A stretch of 64,000 nt of DNA from Macrostomum hystrix (GCA_950097015.1 CATNEN010000037.1:3997501-4061500); one strand, 5' to 3'. Shown: positions 11,493 to 22,796, numbered from the stretch's first letter. Notes: a model not told the origin generated them from the sequence alone. Translations and numbers: made by a program.

Positions 11493-12371
11493 CCATAGGA
11501 TTCAGCATATTCATAAACAAACAGCGATAATTCTTAACTACAATAAAATAACTTTTAAACAAGCTTCTTAGATGCTGGTGTCTAAAGATTCAAAGAAAAT
11601 CTATAAAATTTTGCTGCAGAAAATATCAATAGGATCAGACACAAAACAAGTCTCTAGAAATGTGTAGATCGTACTTGTCGGTTTAACTGCATTCAAAAAT
11701 TGAACTCCTGCAATCTGAATAAAAAGACAAGTCTTCAGTGTCGAAGCAGCAAACTCGATGTCGAACTGATGCTAAATTGGAAACAAAAAAGAGCGAAAAA
11801 AACTATTTTTTGTAGTTAACAATGGTTAAGAAAAGAATTCATATATCTATCCGCAGCAGCTGATAAAACACAGCTAACATCATTAGTGTTTTAGTCCCCG
11901 CATTTCCAGTTCCCGCTGCCTGTGTGAGCGCCTTCTACAGATTAGTGAGACAGCAACGCAATTGAACATGCAGGAGCCACCTGCTCAGCCAGCCCTCACA
12001 CTCTCACCCCATTCTCAGGCCTCTATCTCTCAGCTTCCCTCTTTCCTTTTTTCTATTTCACCATGGAGGTGGCGATAAGCCGGCTTGTGTCCCATCTGAA
12101 ATTTCGGTGGGGGGTTTGAAATCGCGTCGCATGGCAGCAGAACAGATTAGACACGCTGGGGAAGAGAGCGTAGGCGGTAAATGCTGCATTTTTGTTAGTT
12201 CGCGTGAACTGGAATCTATTTTTCCAGATTTCGCGAGCATCCACTCGTTGCAACAATGAAAAGCAGAGTAGGCTAAGCGTATGAACTGGCTTCTCTCATC
12301 TTCTCTCATAATCCCTCTCTATATTTACGAATGCTATTGTAAGGCTGCGAATTTTTATTTCTCTTTAATTT
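11493..12371. other. Intergenic, nothing recognised
   Basis: No coding or RNA feature can be supported here. The short ORFs near 12053-12309 have no known domain. Confidence 0.45.
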
Positions 12372-12679
12372 CGATGCCCTGATGACAGCCACCTTACCCC
12401 TCCTGCTCTTATTGGCTGTTGTAAGAATGTACATTCTTTTCGGTTTCCGCGCTTGATTCCAACCCCTGCTGACAGCCACCCCAATCCTTTTCTCCTTGGC
12501 TCTCATTGGCTGTTGCTTAGATATGAATTAATTCTAATACCGCCATTGATTCCAACCCCTGCTGACAGCCGCCCCACTCCTTTTCCCATTGGATCTCATT
12601 GGCTGTGGCATCGATATGAATTAATTCTAATACCGCCGTTGATTCCAACCCCTGCTGACAGCCACCCCAATTGTTCCGC
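12372..12679. repeat. 93-bp tandem duplication, about 3 copies
   Basis: Copies beginning gattccaacccctgctgaca start at 12455, 12548 and 12641, exactly 93 bp apart. A more diverged copy (gatgccctgatgacagcc) precedes them at 12372. Confidence 0.85.
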
Positions 12680-12776
12680 AGGTGTGTACATATTTTAGCA
12701 TTCCTTGAATCATCTCCAACCTCCTTCTCCTCCACCTCACTCACTCTCTGCTCTTATCGTTTATTAGTAAATTATT

Positions 12777-13141
12777 GGTTTTCAACTTCTATTTCAAACT
12801 AAGTAACTTCAATTTCTCCCCGCGGGGAGGGGGATGCTCGTGTGTACCCGATTAGTAACTTCAATTTCGTCCGCGAGGCCGGCCTGCCCAAGTTAGGGTA
12901 AATCAATTTCACAAAAAGTAACATCTATTTCGTCTCTTCAGCACAGCGATTTTTTGTTTGCGTCCGCTCTATGAAATACGGACTTTGTCCTTGCCTTTGA
13001 TCTTCGCCGACGCCGCCACCGAAGTAGAAGGCCTCCTTCTAGAAATAGAAGTTACTTTTTGTGAAATTGATTTACCCTAACTTGGGCAGGCCGGCTCGCG
13101 GACGAAATTGAAGTTACTCAGTTTGAAATGGAAGTTAAACC
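12777..13141. mobile_element. MITE with long inverted repeats
   Basis: The two ends are inverted copies: ggttttcaacttctatttca on the left against the reverse complement of the right end (ggtttaacttccatttca). An inner block follows, containing ggccggcctgcccaagttag and tcaatttcacaaaaagtaac, with its mirror at about 13045-13110. The left arm carries an extra stretch of about 55 bp in which gtaacttcaatttc is repeated. There is no ORF, so it is non-autonomous. No target-site duplication was confirmed. Confidence 0.85.
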
Positions 13142-13595
13142 AAAATATGCGGTAAAACTGTTAATATACGCCATAAAATGTGAAACAAAACATGCAAGTC
13201 AGTGACTCCATATGTTCAAAGTGAGGTATTTTATATTCTGCTGATCATAAAAGAAGTCGCTAAATGCAAATTGTGTTTGACTAATAACTCCCTTATCTCC
13301 ATTTTATGATTCTGTAGTTAGCCAACATTTGTGTACACATAATTTAAGAGGAAAGTAGATTTCGCTTGAAAAAATCACCAAAAAGTGTACATTCGCTACT
13401 AAGTGCATTAAAAAGTGTATGTTCTCTTAAATGTACATCTGCAAGAATGTACATTCTTTTGATTGTACATATGCAAGAATGTACGTTCACTTCGAACTAA
13501 ATCACAAACACGAATATACATCGACTTTACTTGTGTGTACACGACTAGAAGAAAAAATGCTCTAGCAGGACTCGCTACCCCCGCCAGAAGTGAAC
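13142..13595. other. 3' flank of MORN1 with repeated GTACATTC motifs
   Basis: No gene. Between 13386 and 13490 several gtacattc/gaatgtac motifs cluster, including the 16-bp palindrome aagaatgtacattctt near 13444, which also occurs near 12424. Confidence 0.45.
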
Positions 13596-16500
13596 TCACT
13601 GCTTCCTCTTCTCCTTCTCCTTGGCCTCCTTGCCGACACCCGCGGCCTCCTTGGTCGGCGCTGGCGCCGTCAGCACTAGCCGAAGGAAGGCGGGCTCGGG
13701 CCGCTTGCTGGTACCCGGGAATGCCGGCTGGGAGGCGTCGCGCACGCAGATTACGTACTCGCCGGGGCGGGCGTAGCGCTCATCCCCAAGGCGCTTCTGA
13801 CGAAGCCGACTGTCCTCTGTTGAGGGAATGGGGAGGGTTTCAGAGAGAGCTCATTGGCTATGCGCGAATGTACACAGGATAAAGATTAGATTCTAGCTAA
13901 TGAATCCTGCTCCTTGGTAGATTCTTGCTACCAATGCTTTTATGCTAGCTAACGCAGAGATCATTACAATTTTTCAATCGACGTTTTCCTCATTCAAAGC
14001 CACATTCATTTAGGGCCCAGCCGCGGAGAGAAGGTTTGGGGGCTTGTCGTGCAATTTACGCCCTTGAGGACCAACCTCCAAGGCACAGTGAAGTGTACAC
14101 AGCCTGACGATAAGAAAGTCAGGGCAGATGTACACACCTGCCTGCGTACGGGATCTGTGTGCGTGTGTGCTCAGGAGTCAGCGTAATGGACAGAATTGCC
14201 TCCTCGCTGGCTGCTGGCCTAGTGTCATCAAATGATGTGCCGAAGAGCAAATGACGCATAATTGCTCCTGCAATTATAATAATTATTATTATTATTATCC
14301 CCATACCATACTGAGCTGTCTAAACCTGCGACACAAGTATTTTCATGTCATCGCTCAGCGTGCCCGCCCACGCACCGTCCTTATCTCTGCCCTTCTTCTT
14401 CTTGCCGGCTGCCGCGATCGCTGCAGCGGCCGACAAGCCGCCAGTCGTCGAAGCCGCCGCCCCAGTTGCCGACGTGCCCGAAGCGGCAGCAGCCGATGTC
14501 GGAGCAGATAGTGCGCCGTCGCGCTCGTCCAGCGCAGCGTAGGGCCTGTAGAGTGAGTGCGGCCTTGGCAGCACCAGGTCGGCGAAGCTGGCGCGGCCCT
14601 CCAGCGTGGCGCCGACTGACACACCGGGCGGCGGAGGCGGCGGCGAGAAGGCGCGGAAGTTTTCGTCTGCGGAATCAGATCAGAAGAACAAAATTTGTCA
14701 GTTCTGGGTCCCTAATGTGAAATAAACGTGTCTAATGTCTAATGTGACAATTATGTGTCTAATGTGGCAATTATGTATCTAACGTGGCAATCGTGTGTCT
14801 AATTTGACAATGTTGTGTCCAATGTGACAATTAATGTGTCTAATGTGGCAAACATGCCCGAGTGTGACAATCATGTCCATGATGTCCATGTCCATGACAT
14901 CCGTTTTCTTATCTTATCCACAAAAAACTTCGAAAATAGGATACCTACACTTTTTCTTAAAGTTGACCCTAAACACATTGATATCAGATGCGACACAAAA
15001 CATTTAGGCCTACTAAATTGCAGAAGACGAAAAAATCATAACTTATTCACAATAACCTCTATGGACAGATAAGGGTTGATTTATTGTACCCTCTTAACTC
15101 TGAGACTCCTGACGATGGATAGAAATCACGTGCCTACTCTGGGTGGGATTAGCAAGAAGTGATCTTATCGGTTGGGGTAGACAGGCTGCCTTCAGCTCGC
15201 AACAGCTGTTCAGAAACACTTTGCTACACCGAATCACGATACAGACTATTCACAGTCGATTGTATCTTTCCTGAACTAGTAATGATACTCGTATGGGCTC
15301 AGTGCTTAGCAGAATATGCTGTCTCGGATCTCATTTGATTTCCACCTGTTCTCACATTCTGTCTCACCAGATCTCACATTCTGTCTCACCTGTTCTCACA
15401 TTCTGTCTCACCTGTTCTCACATTCTGTCTCACCAGTTCTCACATTCTGTCTCACCTGTTCTCACATTCTGTCTCACCTGTTCTCACATTCTGTCTCACC
15501 TGTTCTCACATTCTGTCTCACCAGTTCTCACATTCTGTCTCACCTGTTCTCACATTCTGTCTCACCTGTTCTCACATTCTGTCTCACCAGATCTCCCAAT
15601 CCGTCTCACCAGTTCTCACATTCTGTCTCACCAGTTCTCACATTCTGTCTCACCAGTTCTCCCAATCCGTCTCACCAGTTCTCACATTATGTCTCACCAT
15701 TCTAGACTTCACTATAAGTGCAACGAATAAGTGGGTGGGTGTGGTAGAGGGATGAGTGGCGGAGTGAGGTGGATGGTGGAGTGGGGTGGGTGTAGGACAA
15801 ATTTGGTGGAGTGAAGTGGGTGCAGGAGAGAGATAGATGGCGGAGTGAGGTGGGTGATGGGTACTGGCCATCTCGTACTATAAATTATACCATGTATTAT
15901 CTTCCTACCTTCGCCAGCTGTAACAATCGCACTAGATTCCAATTCCGCAGCCGACGCAGCCGCAGTCGCCTTGTCGCCAGCCGCAAGCTGTTGCTGAGAA
16001 TCATCAGATTGTGCCGCCGCGGAAGCTGTTGCCGCAGCTGCAGCAGCCGCAGAAGCTGCAGCGGCGGCAGCGGCGGCAGCAGCGGCTTCAGCTTCCAAGA
16101 AGGCTTGGTAGGCGGAAAGCTCAGACAGAGGAAATTCTACCACCTGGTAGCCGCTGCGGAATTTTCAAATTTTTTTAGAAAATTAATTTACTAAAGAACA
16201 TAATTATTATTTTACAACTATTTTCAGAAATGCTTAAGTTTCCATTAAACAAATAATAGTTGATTCAATAGAGGATGTCGAATCATCATTTGATCAGAAT
16301 CAGGATAATCTGCAAATGAAATTCATTACAGGTTTAGGGCGTGGTTTTAGAAAGCTGTTTAGAAGATTCAATTTTGGGCATTTTTCATCGCTGCCAGAGA
16401 TTATTCCAAGATTTTGTTGCCTAATTTAGCTAGCTATGAAAAATTTGCTTCAAAGGCAAGCGTCAATGTAAAATTTGCACTAGGCAGGTGGCCACTGTAC

Positions 16501-18862
16501 ACTGTTCGGCGAGAGAGCAAGGCCACTAAATTTATAAATACCAAAATGTTATCTGCGGCTCTGCTTACAAAGGCGTCTGCACTGTTTCCTCGGCGATGTC
16601 CTCGATTTGGTGGAACAACGAGCCGCCGTTGGCTGGCCGATGATCCTGGAAGCCGGCGAAAACCTGCAGCTGCCGGCCGCTCTCTGAAATGCGATGGGTG
16701 GTCAGTTGTGACGGATTTGGATGTGGTTTTGGAGTGAGGTGGGTGTGGAGTGAGGTTGTTGTGGAGTGAGGTGGATGTGGATTGAGGTGGATGTGGATTG
16801 AGGTGAGTGTGGAGTGAGGTGGGTGTGGAGTGAGGTGGATGTGGAGTGAGGTTGATGTGGAGTGGTGTGGATGCGGAGTGAGGTTGTTGTGGAGTGAGGT
16901 GGATGTGGAGTGAGGTGGATGTGGAGTGAGGTGAATGTGGAGAGAGGTTTGTCTGAAGGGAAGTGGATTTGGAGGGAGTTGGTTTAAATGGAGGTGGGAC
17001 TAGAGGGCGATAGGTGTGTAGGGAGTGGGTTCGGAGTGCAAGGAATGTTTGAAGTTAATGATAAACCAAGTGTGCAATTGAATGTTTGGGAGTTCAGTTT
17101 GTATAATAGCACAATGCGCTGCTTTAAAACTCACCGACATGCATCACCTGACCCTCTTCCGACAGCACTTCCACTTCCAGGCTGAATGGCTCGCCCTGGG
17201 TTAGGTGCAGCGCGCCATGCAAATGATTGCTGATAATGATGCGGCCTGCCCGGTTCACTGGCACGTGACTACTCCAGAGTCCGTCATAGATAATACCAGA
17301 GCAGTGAGCCATGCGGCCGAGGCCGTGGTACATGTCGTTGAAGAACTGGCCCTGCAGTCGGAGGAAATTCGCGGGACTTGTGCGATGGCAGTGGTTGGTA
17401 GGTATGAACAGTCCAGAGAAACAGGTCCTTACCTCAAAGACTGAACCGTCAGCTGCCTCGAGGCATCCCTGACCTTGGCGCTTGTCTCGAATCCAATCAC
17501 CATCGTACTGATCGCCGTTTCTGTAAGCGTTGAAAAAAACTATCTATAAAAAGTCATGCATTTTGGTGGCTACTATGAGTAGGGTGAAACCACACGACGG
17601 TGCAATCCGAAATCAAGGAGAACAAGAAGGTCGCATTAATTTGGGGCACAGCTGCGCAGAGACAGTTAATGGGTTTTGGATTTGAAACTTTTGTCTGGAA
17701 AACTCTGAAGTCTTTAATCTACCTGACAATAAAAGTCAATATAGATGTACATTACTGCGAAAAATATCGCACTATTAAAGTTATTTTTGTTATCCGAACC
17801 CATCCAACTCACCTGTAGAGCATGTGCCCCCTGCCGTGCCGCTTGTGACAATGAAACTCGCCCTCAAAGACCTCACCGCCCGGATAGGTGAGTCGGCCCC
17901 TGCCGTGGTACTGGTTCCTCTGCCAGCCGCCCTCGTATCCGCCGCCTCTGGCGTACTTGATGACGCCGTTGCCATGGAATTCGCCGTTAAGAAACTCACC
18001 GGAGTAGTCGCTGCGCTGCACTGCGCTGTGCTTGACGCCAGAGCCGGTGATCTCGCCCTGGTCGAAGGCGCCTTCGTAGAAACTGCCATCGGACATCACT
18101 AGCTTGCCGTGGCCTATAAATAAAATAGTATATTTCTTATGCTATGAAATTATAGCTTGTGATAGCAGAAATAAGATAAATGAAGTAATTTGTTTGAATC
18201 GATGGAGTTATCGAAGAAAGTAATAATATTTTTGCATATGCATTGTACTTGTATATTTAAACATTTAAAATATTTTTATTTAATTTAATTTAATTTTTTA
18301 AGCGTCACGTCCACATATACGCACTCTGAGAAAGTGAAAAATTGCTTAAATAAATAGAATTTGCTCTTTGAAAAAAATGTATATGAATATCTGTTGCCAA
18401 GTAATTATATTTTTACCATGCTTTTTGCCATCCTTCCAATTGCCTTCATATCTGTAGAATCCATTCTTGAACTTGTAGACTCCAAAACCTGAAACATTGG
18501 GGAAAATCATAGAGCTTTGACTAAATAAGTAAGTTCCTTTGATCCGACACAACAAACCAAGGCCTTGCAAAAAAGTTCAAGTCACAGAAAAGCTCAGATT
18601 CACACTCGTCATTCGTCATACGTAGCTAGTCATTATATAAAGCAGAATTGCATTTTATAAACTCGAAACTAAAGGTGTAGTGAATTTAAAGAATGTGAAA
18701 TTAACCCTATAATACTGTAATTTTTAACAATAGTTCTTGCTATGAAAAGAAGAAGGAATTTACATTATCGTCTTTAAACTAAAGTGTTTATTTTAATTTA
18801 CCATTTTTCTGTTGATTGGCTCTTTCTCCAATGTAGACATCTTTGATGTCACTATCACTCAT
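13596..18862 (-). CDS. MORN1: MORN repeat-containing protein 1
   Basis: Nine coding exons on the minus strand: 18802-18862, 18417-18488, 17813-18113, 17433-17520, 17135-17351, 16569-16683, 15909-16153, 14326-14666 and 13596-13814. Phases agree throughout and give 552 aa (human MORN1 is 497). The N-terminal half is a run of MORN repeats (for example YEGNWKDGKKHGHG, FYEGAF, YDGDWIRDKRQGQG). Further family landmarks in the right order are GRMAHCSG, ESGRQLQ, QTPFGYQ and near the C terminus GEYVICVRD. Exon 7 encodes a long alanine tract and exon 8 further Ala/Ser/Gly-rich linker, which account for the extra length. MORN1 is widely conserved and poorly characterised; MORN proteins are usually scaffolds at membranes or in ciliary and apical structures. 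Three of its introns hold minisatellites. The last join uses acceptor caacagag, the only choice that keeps phase. Confidence 0.92.
14715..14870. repeat. About 20-bp minisatellite in MORN1 intron 7
   Basis: Imperfect copies of gtgtctaatgtgacaattat, roughly eight, degenerating to the right. It lies between exons 7 and 8 of MORN1. Confidence 0.8.
15343..15705. repeat. 22-bp minisatellite in MORN1 intron 7, about 16 copies
   Basis: Plus-strand units alternate ctcacattctgtctcacctg and ctcacattctgtctcaccag, each followed by tt. Read in the sense direction of MORN1 (minus) each unit contains ctggtgagac or caggtgagac, which resembles a 5' splice site. Confidence 0.92.
15725..15870. repeat. Imperfect GTGGAGTGAGGTGGG repeats in MORN1 intron 7
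   Basis: Several irregular copies of a G-rich gtggagtgaggtgggtg motif separated by variable sequence. The motif is close to the unit of the array at 16731-16945 in another intron of the same gene. Confidence 0.6.
16731..16945. repeat. 16-bp minisatellite in MORN1 intron 5, about 14 copies
   Basis: Copies of tgtggagtgaggtgga with scattered substitutions, decaying to the right. It lies in the intron between the exons at 17135-17351 and 16569-16683. Confidence 0.85.
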
Positions 18863-19634
18863 GTCTTATTAAAATTTCTCTAGCAATAGTAGAAAAAAGC
18901 CAAGAATGGGAAAAGGCTAAAGACTGTAAATTAGTCTGTTTCAACGGGATTCCTCTTAGCTGCGAACTGTGATACAAAAAGCATGTAAAAAGAATAAAAT
19001 TCGAGAAATGTAAATAGCGCATTTACATTAGTTTTAGATGATCAAATATAAGTAAAGTTATTCTAAATTATAGTTTATAAAAAAAGAAGAAAGAAAAGAA
19101 CATTATGTAATTTATGGCGTAATTATAGGTTTCTAGCTAGAGCATTTGATTTACTCATTTAGCGGAATACATTCAGCTCCGAAAAATTGTAGTTTTTGTA
19201 AACGAAAAAATAAAAAGTCGAAGTGTATTTTCCAGGTTTGTCACGATTCACCATGCTTATAAAAAAATATTTTATTATTGTTTATGCAGTTTATAATAGT
19301 TTATAAAAAAGTGAACCTTCTACTATTGACATCATGTACGTTAACAGAAAGTTAACAGAAACTGCTTAAACAAACTTTTCCTTTTGCCGCGTGATCGTAC
19401 GTGTACGCTAAGACAATATTAAGTAAGTATGAAAATTGCCACATAGCCAACTCGAATCTCATCGTTTAGAACACAATCTTAGACTCTGTAGCAGAGCATC
19501 AGCTGAGCTGGATAAGCGATATAACGGATGAGAGAGATAGTGAAAGAGAGTCAGGGACTACTAATTACTTAGCTGTATTTATAAAGTGATTAAAAAAAGC
19601 ATTTTTTAATAAATATAAATAATTGATTACACCT
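18863..19634. other. MORN1 upstream region
   Basis: AT-rich intergenic DNA between the MORN1 start and a SINE. No TATA box or second gene is convincing. Confidence 0.4.
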
Positions 19635-19887
19635 GTCCCAATTCGACCAAATGTGCAGCCGACAGCACAGCCACAGCTGAAGGCTGTTCAGTCCATGGAC
19701 TGGGGGACGCCACACCCACCCTAAATTTCCCCAGCTAAATGCAGCTACCCATTTAACAGCTGGATGAACTGAAGCAATCCAGAGTAAAGTGCCTTGCTAA
19801 AGGACACAAATTTTTCAGTTTAGTCGGGAATCGAACCCCCGACCTTCAAGTCGTGAGTCCGACGCTCTAACCACAAGGCGACAACCT
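19635..19887 (-). mobile_element. tRNA-derived SINE, most complete copy
   Basis: Read on the minus strand: a tRNA-like head with A-box-like ttgtggttagagcg and a perfect B box (ggttcgattcc), then a conserved body with tgtcctttagcaaggcactt, a middle part, and cccccagtccatggactgaa near the 3' end. The order matches the copies at 3800-3928 and 21972-22200. Family name unknown to me. Confidence 0.75.
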
Positions 19888-20029
19888 CATTTTTAGTATT
19901 ATAGTTATTTATATATATAGTAGTATAGTTGCAGTATAGTATTTTGTTGTCCCTGGTGGGAAGATTAAGATAAGTATATTTCATGGAGCTAAATTGTGCA
20001 TTCACAGCTCAGATATCACTTTATTTGGA

Positions 20030-20035
20030 CATATG
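20030..20035 (-). terminator. Candidate polyadenylation signal for the nicotinic-type receptor
   Basis: AATAAA on the minus strand (tttatt near 20020-20035 on plus), about 170 bases beyond the receptor stop codon. Position is suitable, but the hexamer is common in AT-rich DNA. Confidence 0.35.
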
Positions 20036-20199
20036 GATTGTCCTTAACATGAATATTTTTAATGGAGAAATTTATACACTATTACTCAGTCACGTTAGGT
20101 TTATATTTACTTTTGATCCAATTAAAGTCGTTATCCCTGCAACTCATAATGTGAGTAGCTTCTCCCATGAATGCCGTCAATTTTACCAAAGCTTCATTT

Positions 20200-21486
20200 C
20201 TAAAGCAGCAGCGGCTTCAGCATAAACACAGTAAAAACTGCAACAGTGAGCAGACAGCCGATGATTGCCATGAGTCGCTCCAGTGCGATGGCGGCGACTT
20301 TCCAGTCAGATCGGCGCTCTCTGGAAGTTGCGGAACTGTCGCGATTGTCAGAGTCTCCTTCAGGACGCGTCCGTTTGTCTGTCCGCCGAGAGCACAGGAG
20401 GCGGCCCAGGCAGCTCACGAACACGCAGCGAAGACAAGGGAGCATTGGCGACGTCTCGGGTGCAAAGTGAAAGCGAATGATCAGTAGCGTCAGCAGCAGA
20501 GACGTTGTGGACAGTACCATCGCAGCGGTGATGAAAGAGGCCACGGCGGGTATTGACTGCGATTTTGGTAGGATGCCGTCAAGCAGCAGCAGGAACACGG
20601 TGTAGCTCAACATGATGGTGATGCCGAAGCCCAGCTTCTCGCCAGACTCCACGGGTACGAAGAAGCCAAGCACCTGTAGCAGCGTCAGCAGCATCAGGGG
20701 AGTGACCACGTTCAGCATGTAGTAGGTGGAGACTCGCTCGATCTCCAAGCGCATCACGTATGTGGACACTTGCACCCTCGGTAGGTTTTTGAACATCTCG
20801 TAATAATTATTTCGTACGAAGGTTGAGACGTTGAGCAGTCTCCATTCGCTGTTTTCTGAATAAACAGCGCGCTCATTGTACTCCAGTGAAGAGCGGTGCA
20901 ATCTGCTACCCTTGACTAGCAGCACTTTATCGAAGCCGTGGCCTTGGTCGCTGACGAACAGTTCCATGTCGCAAGTATGCCGATCGAACGGAAAGCGACT
21001 CATGTCGAACTCACATGAGAACTCCCATTCGCTTCGCCATGTTGTTGAAACCACGGACTTGTTGGCAGACACAGAGGTGATGTAGGATGGGAACTGTGCG
21101 CCGAGCAGCTGATTTTCGCCCATGCCATTGTAGATATAAACAACAGGAAACCAGAGATCTTGGCTGACCCAGTCCACGTGGAATATTCCGCCAAATTTAG
21201 CCGGCTCCCAGACCAGCCGCTCCTCATCCCAGGTGGCAAAGTGCATGGCTGTCAACTTGACGCTCTGTTTTTCACTGCTCACAGAAGTAATCTGATAGAG
21301 CTGAGAGGAAAGCGCCACAGTTACCGCCTGATTCGGGTCCAAGCTGGGCCACAGATTCGGGCTGAAGTTAGTGATGTTGCTCTTTAGATACTGCAGCAGC
21401 TCGGATCCTACGTCCTGTCCGACAGCTCGAGACCCAGATCCGATTCCAACACTCACAATGAGCATAGTCCATGCACGGAGTTGCAT
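20200..21486 (-). CDS. Nicotinic acetylcholine receptor-like cys-loop channel subunit
   Basis: An intronless 428-aa subunit of a pentameric ligand-gated ion channel. It has a signal peptide (from MQLRAWTMLIVSV), an extracellular domain with nAChR hallmarks (LVWEPAKFGGI) and the cys-loop with 13 residues between Cys at about 158 and 172. M1 is at about 254-277, M2 at 284-303 (GEKLGFGITIMLSYTVFLLL), M3 at 313-338, a short cytoplasmic loop follows, and M4 is at 403-425. GEK before M2 and absence of a Pro-Ala-Arg motif favour cation selectivity. Loop C (YSENSEWRL) lacks the adjacent cysteines that define alpha subunits, so acetylcholine need not be the ligand and it may need partners. The start is the ATG at 21486; upstream in-frame codons do not include an ATG. 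A TATA-like box lies 102 bp upstream. Lack of introns suggests a retrocopy or lineage-specific intron loss. Confidence 0.9.
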   Translation of the reverse strand: MQLRAWTMLIVSVGIGSGSRAVGQDVGSELLQYLKSNITNFSPNLWPSLDPNQAVTVALSSQLYQITSVSSEKQSVKLTAMHFATWDEERLVWEPAKFGGIFHVDWVSQDLWFPVVYIYNGMGENQLLGAQFPSYITSVSANKSVVSTTWRSEWEFSCEFDMSRFPFDRHTCDMELFVSDQGHGFDKVLLVKGSRLHRSSLEYNERAVYSENSEWRLLNVSTFVRNNYYEMFKNLPRVQVSTYVMRLEIERVSTYYMLNVVTPLMLLTLLQVLGFFVPVESGEKLGFGITIMLSYTVFLLLLDGILPKSQSIPAVASFITAAMVLSTTSLLLTLLIIRFHFAPETSPMLPCLRCVFVSCLGRLLCSRRTDKRTRPEGDSDNRDSSATSRERRSDWKVAAIALERLMAIIGCLLTVAVFTVFMLKPLLL

Positions 21487-21587
21487 TTTCCAAAGGATTG
21501 TAGACAAGCACCCAAGTTCAGACCCTGCTTTACGGAACTTAGAAATGAATATAACCGATTGCTGGACGACAAGCGATAACCGATTTC

Positions 21588-21595
21588 TTTTTATA
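21588..21595 (-). promoter_or_regulatory. Candidate TATA box of the receptor gene
   Basis: TATAAAAA on the minus strand, about 102 bp before the receptor ATG. The distance fits a core promoter with a short 5' UTR. No initiator was verified. Confidence 0.4.
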
Positions 21596-21971
21596 GCAGG
21601 CTCACATCAGAGTCACAATCATACCCCGTATACAAAATTAATCTTCTAAAGTGCTCCAGTATCGAGCTCATGGAAATGTGTTTGTCAAAGCGGCGCTAAT
21701 GGACCTACGAGTAGCTCATCCATTTTTTGTGAGATACTTTCAGCTGCTTGCATTATTCACATAAAACTTCCCGTAGCGATGATGGACAGTTGGGAGATTT
21801 GGGATGGCGTCATCTCCGCGTCACAATATCCATTTAGTCTAAATAAATACAGAAAGTGCTAAACTAGACACTCACAGGTGTCAGTGCAATGTCAATACTT
21901 CTGTATCAGTATCTAGGAATTCATCGGTAACTTCTAAATATAATGAAGTACATATTCGTTATAGTACTTTA

Positions 21972-22200
21972 AGCTCAGTGGTTTTTAATTCGGACTCATG
22001 ACCAAGATGTCGTGAGGGATAAGATGTCCCTGAGCAAGACAATTAATTTCACGTTGCTGCGGTTCAACAAACTTCAAAATTTGAATCAGCATCAGCTGGG
22101 GTAGAAACTTAGACGTGTGATTCGGCCCCCAGTCCACGGGCTGAACAGCTGGACGCAGCCTTTGGAATGTGGCCCAACTGGGCTCAGGCTGAATAGAATC
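21972..22200 (+). mobile_element. Degenerate tRNA-derived SINE copy
   Basis: The plus strand repeats in order the landmarks of the SINE at 19635-19887: ttcggactcatgaccaagat in the head, gtccctgagcaag, then a cttca/cagctggggta stretch, and cccccagtccacgggctgaa near the end. It is heavily mutated and clearly older than the other copies. Confidence 0.6.
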
Positions 22201-22455
22201 TTGCTTGAAATTACAAACTCAATACGAGGCGTGGTCGGGTTTCTGGTCGAAATCGATGATCAAACAAGGACGCATTGGCAAGTTGAAATTGCGACTCTGC
22301 TGAGAAGTCAATATGCATTTCTCACTACTGTAAGTAGAAGTGCACATTTAAACGCACTAAATGTGTGTTTGTTGCATTTTTTATCTAGCATCGACTTGGC
22401 AAATTGAAGCATTCTAAAGTTATGGAGTGACTTGGATGTAAAGCTATGACTTCAT

Positions 22456-22796
22456 GAGGATGTACTGGAATGACAGAGGATGTAGTGGAGTAACAGAGGA
22501 TGTAGTGAAGTAACAGAGGATGTAGTGGAGTGACAGAGGATGTAGTGAAGTAACAGAGGATGTAGTGGAGTGACAGAGGATGTAGTGGAGTGACAGAGGA
22601 TGTAGTGGAATGACAGAGGATGTAGTGGAGTGACAGAGGATGTAGTGGAGTGACAGAGGATGTAGTGGAATGACAGAGGATGTAGTGGAGTGACAGAGGA
22701 TGTAGTGGAATGACAGAGGATGTAGTGGAGTGACAGAGGATGTAGTGGAATGACAGAGGATGTAGTGGAATGACAGAGGATGTAGTGGAATGACAT
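22456..22796. repeat. 20-bp minisatellite, about 17 copies
   Basis: Units of gatgtagtggagtgacagag with an A/G change (gagtgac, gaatgac) and an occasional gaagtaac variant. Intergenic, upstream of the receptor gene. Confidence 0.93.

Noticed and set aside
19820-19890. tRNA gene on the minus strand
   Set aside because: Good B box but no acceptor stem pairing and a shared long body with other copies; it is a SINE head.
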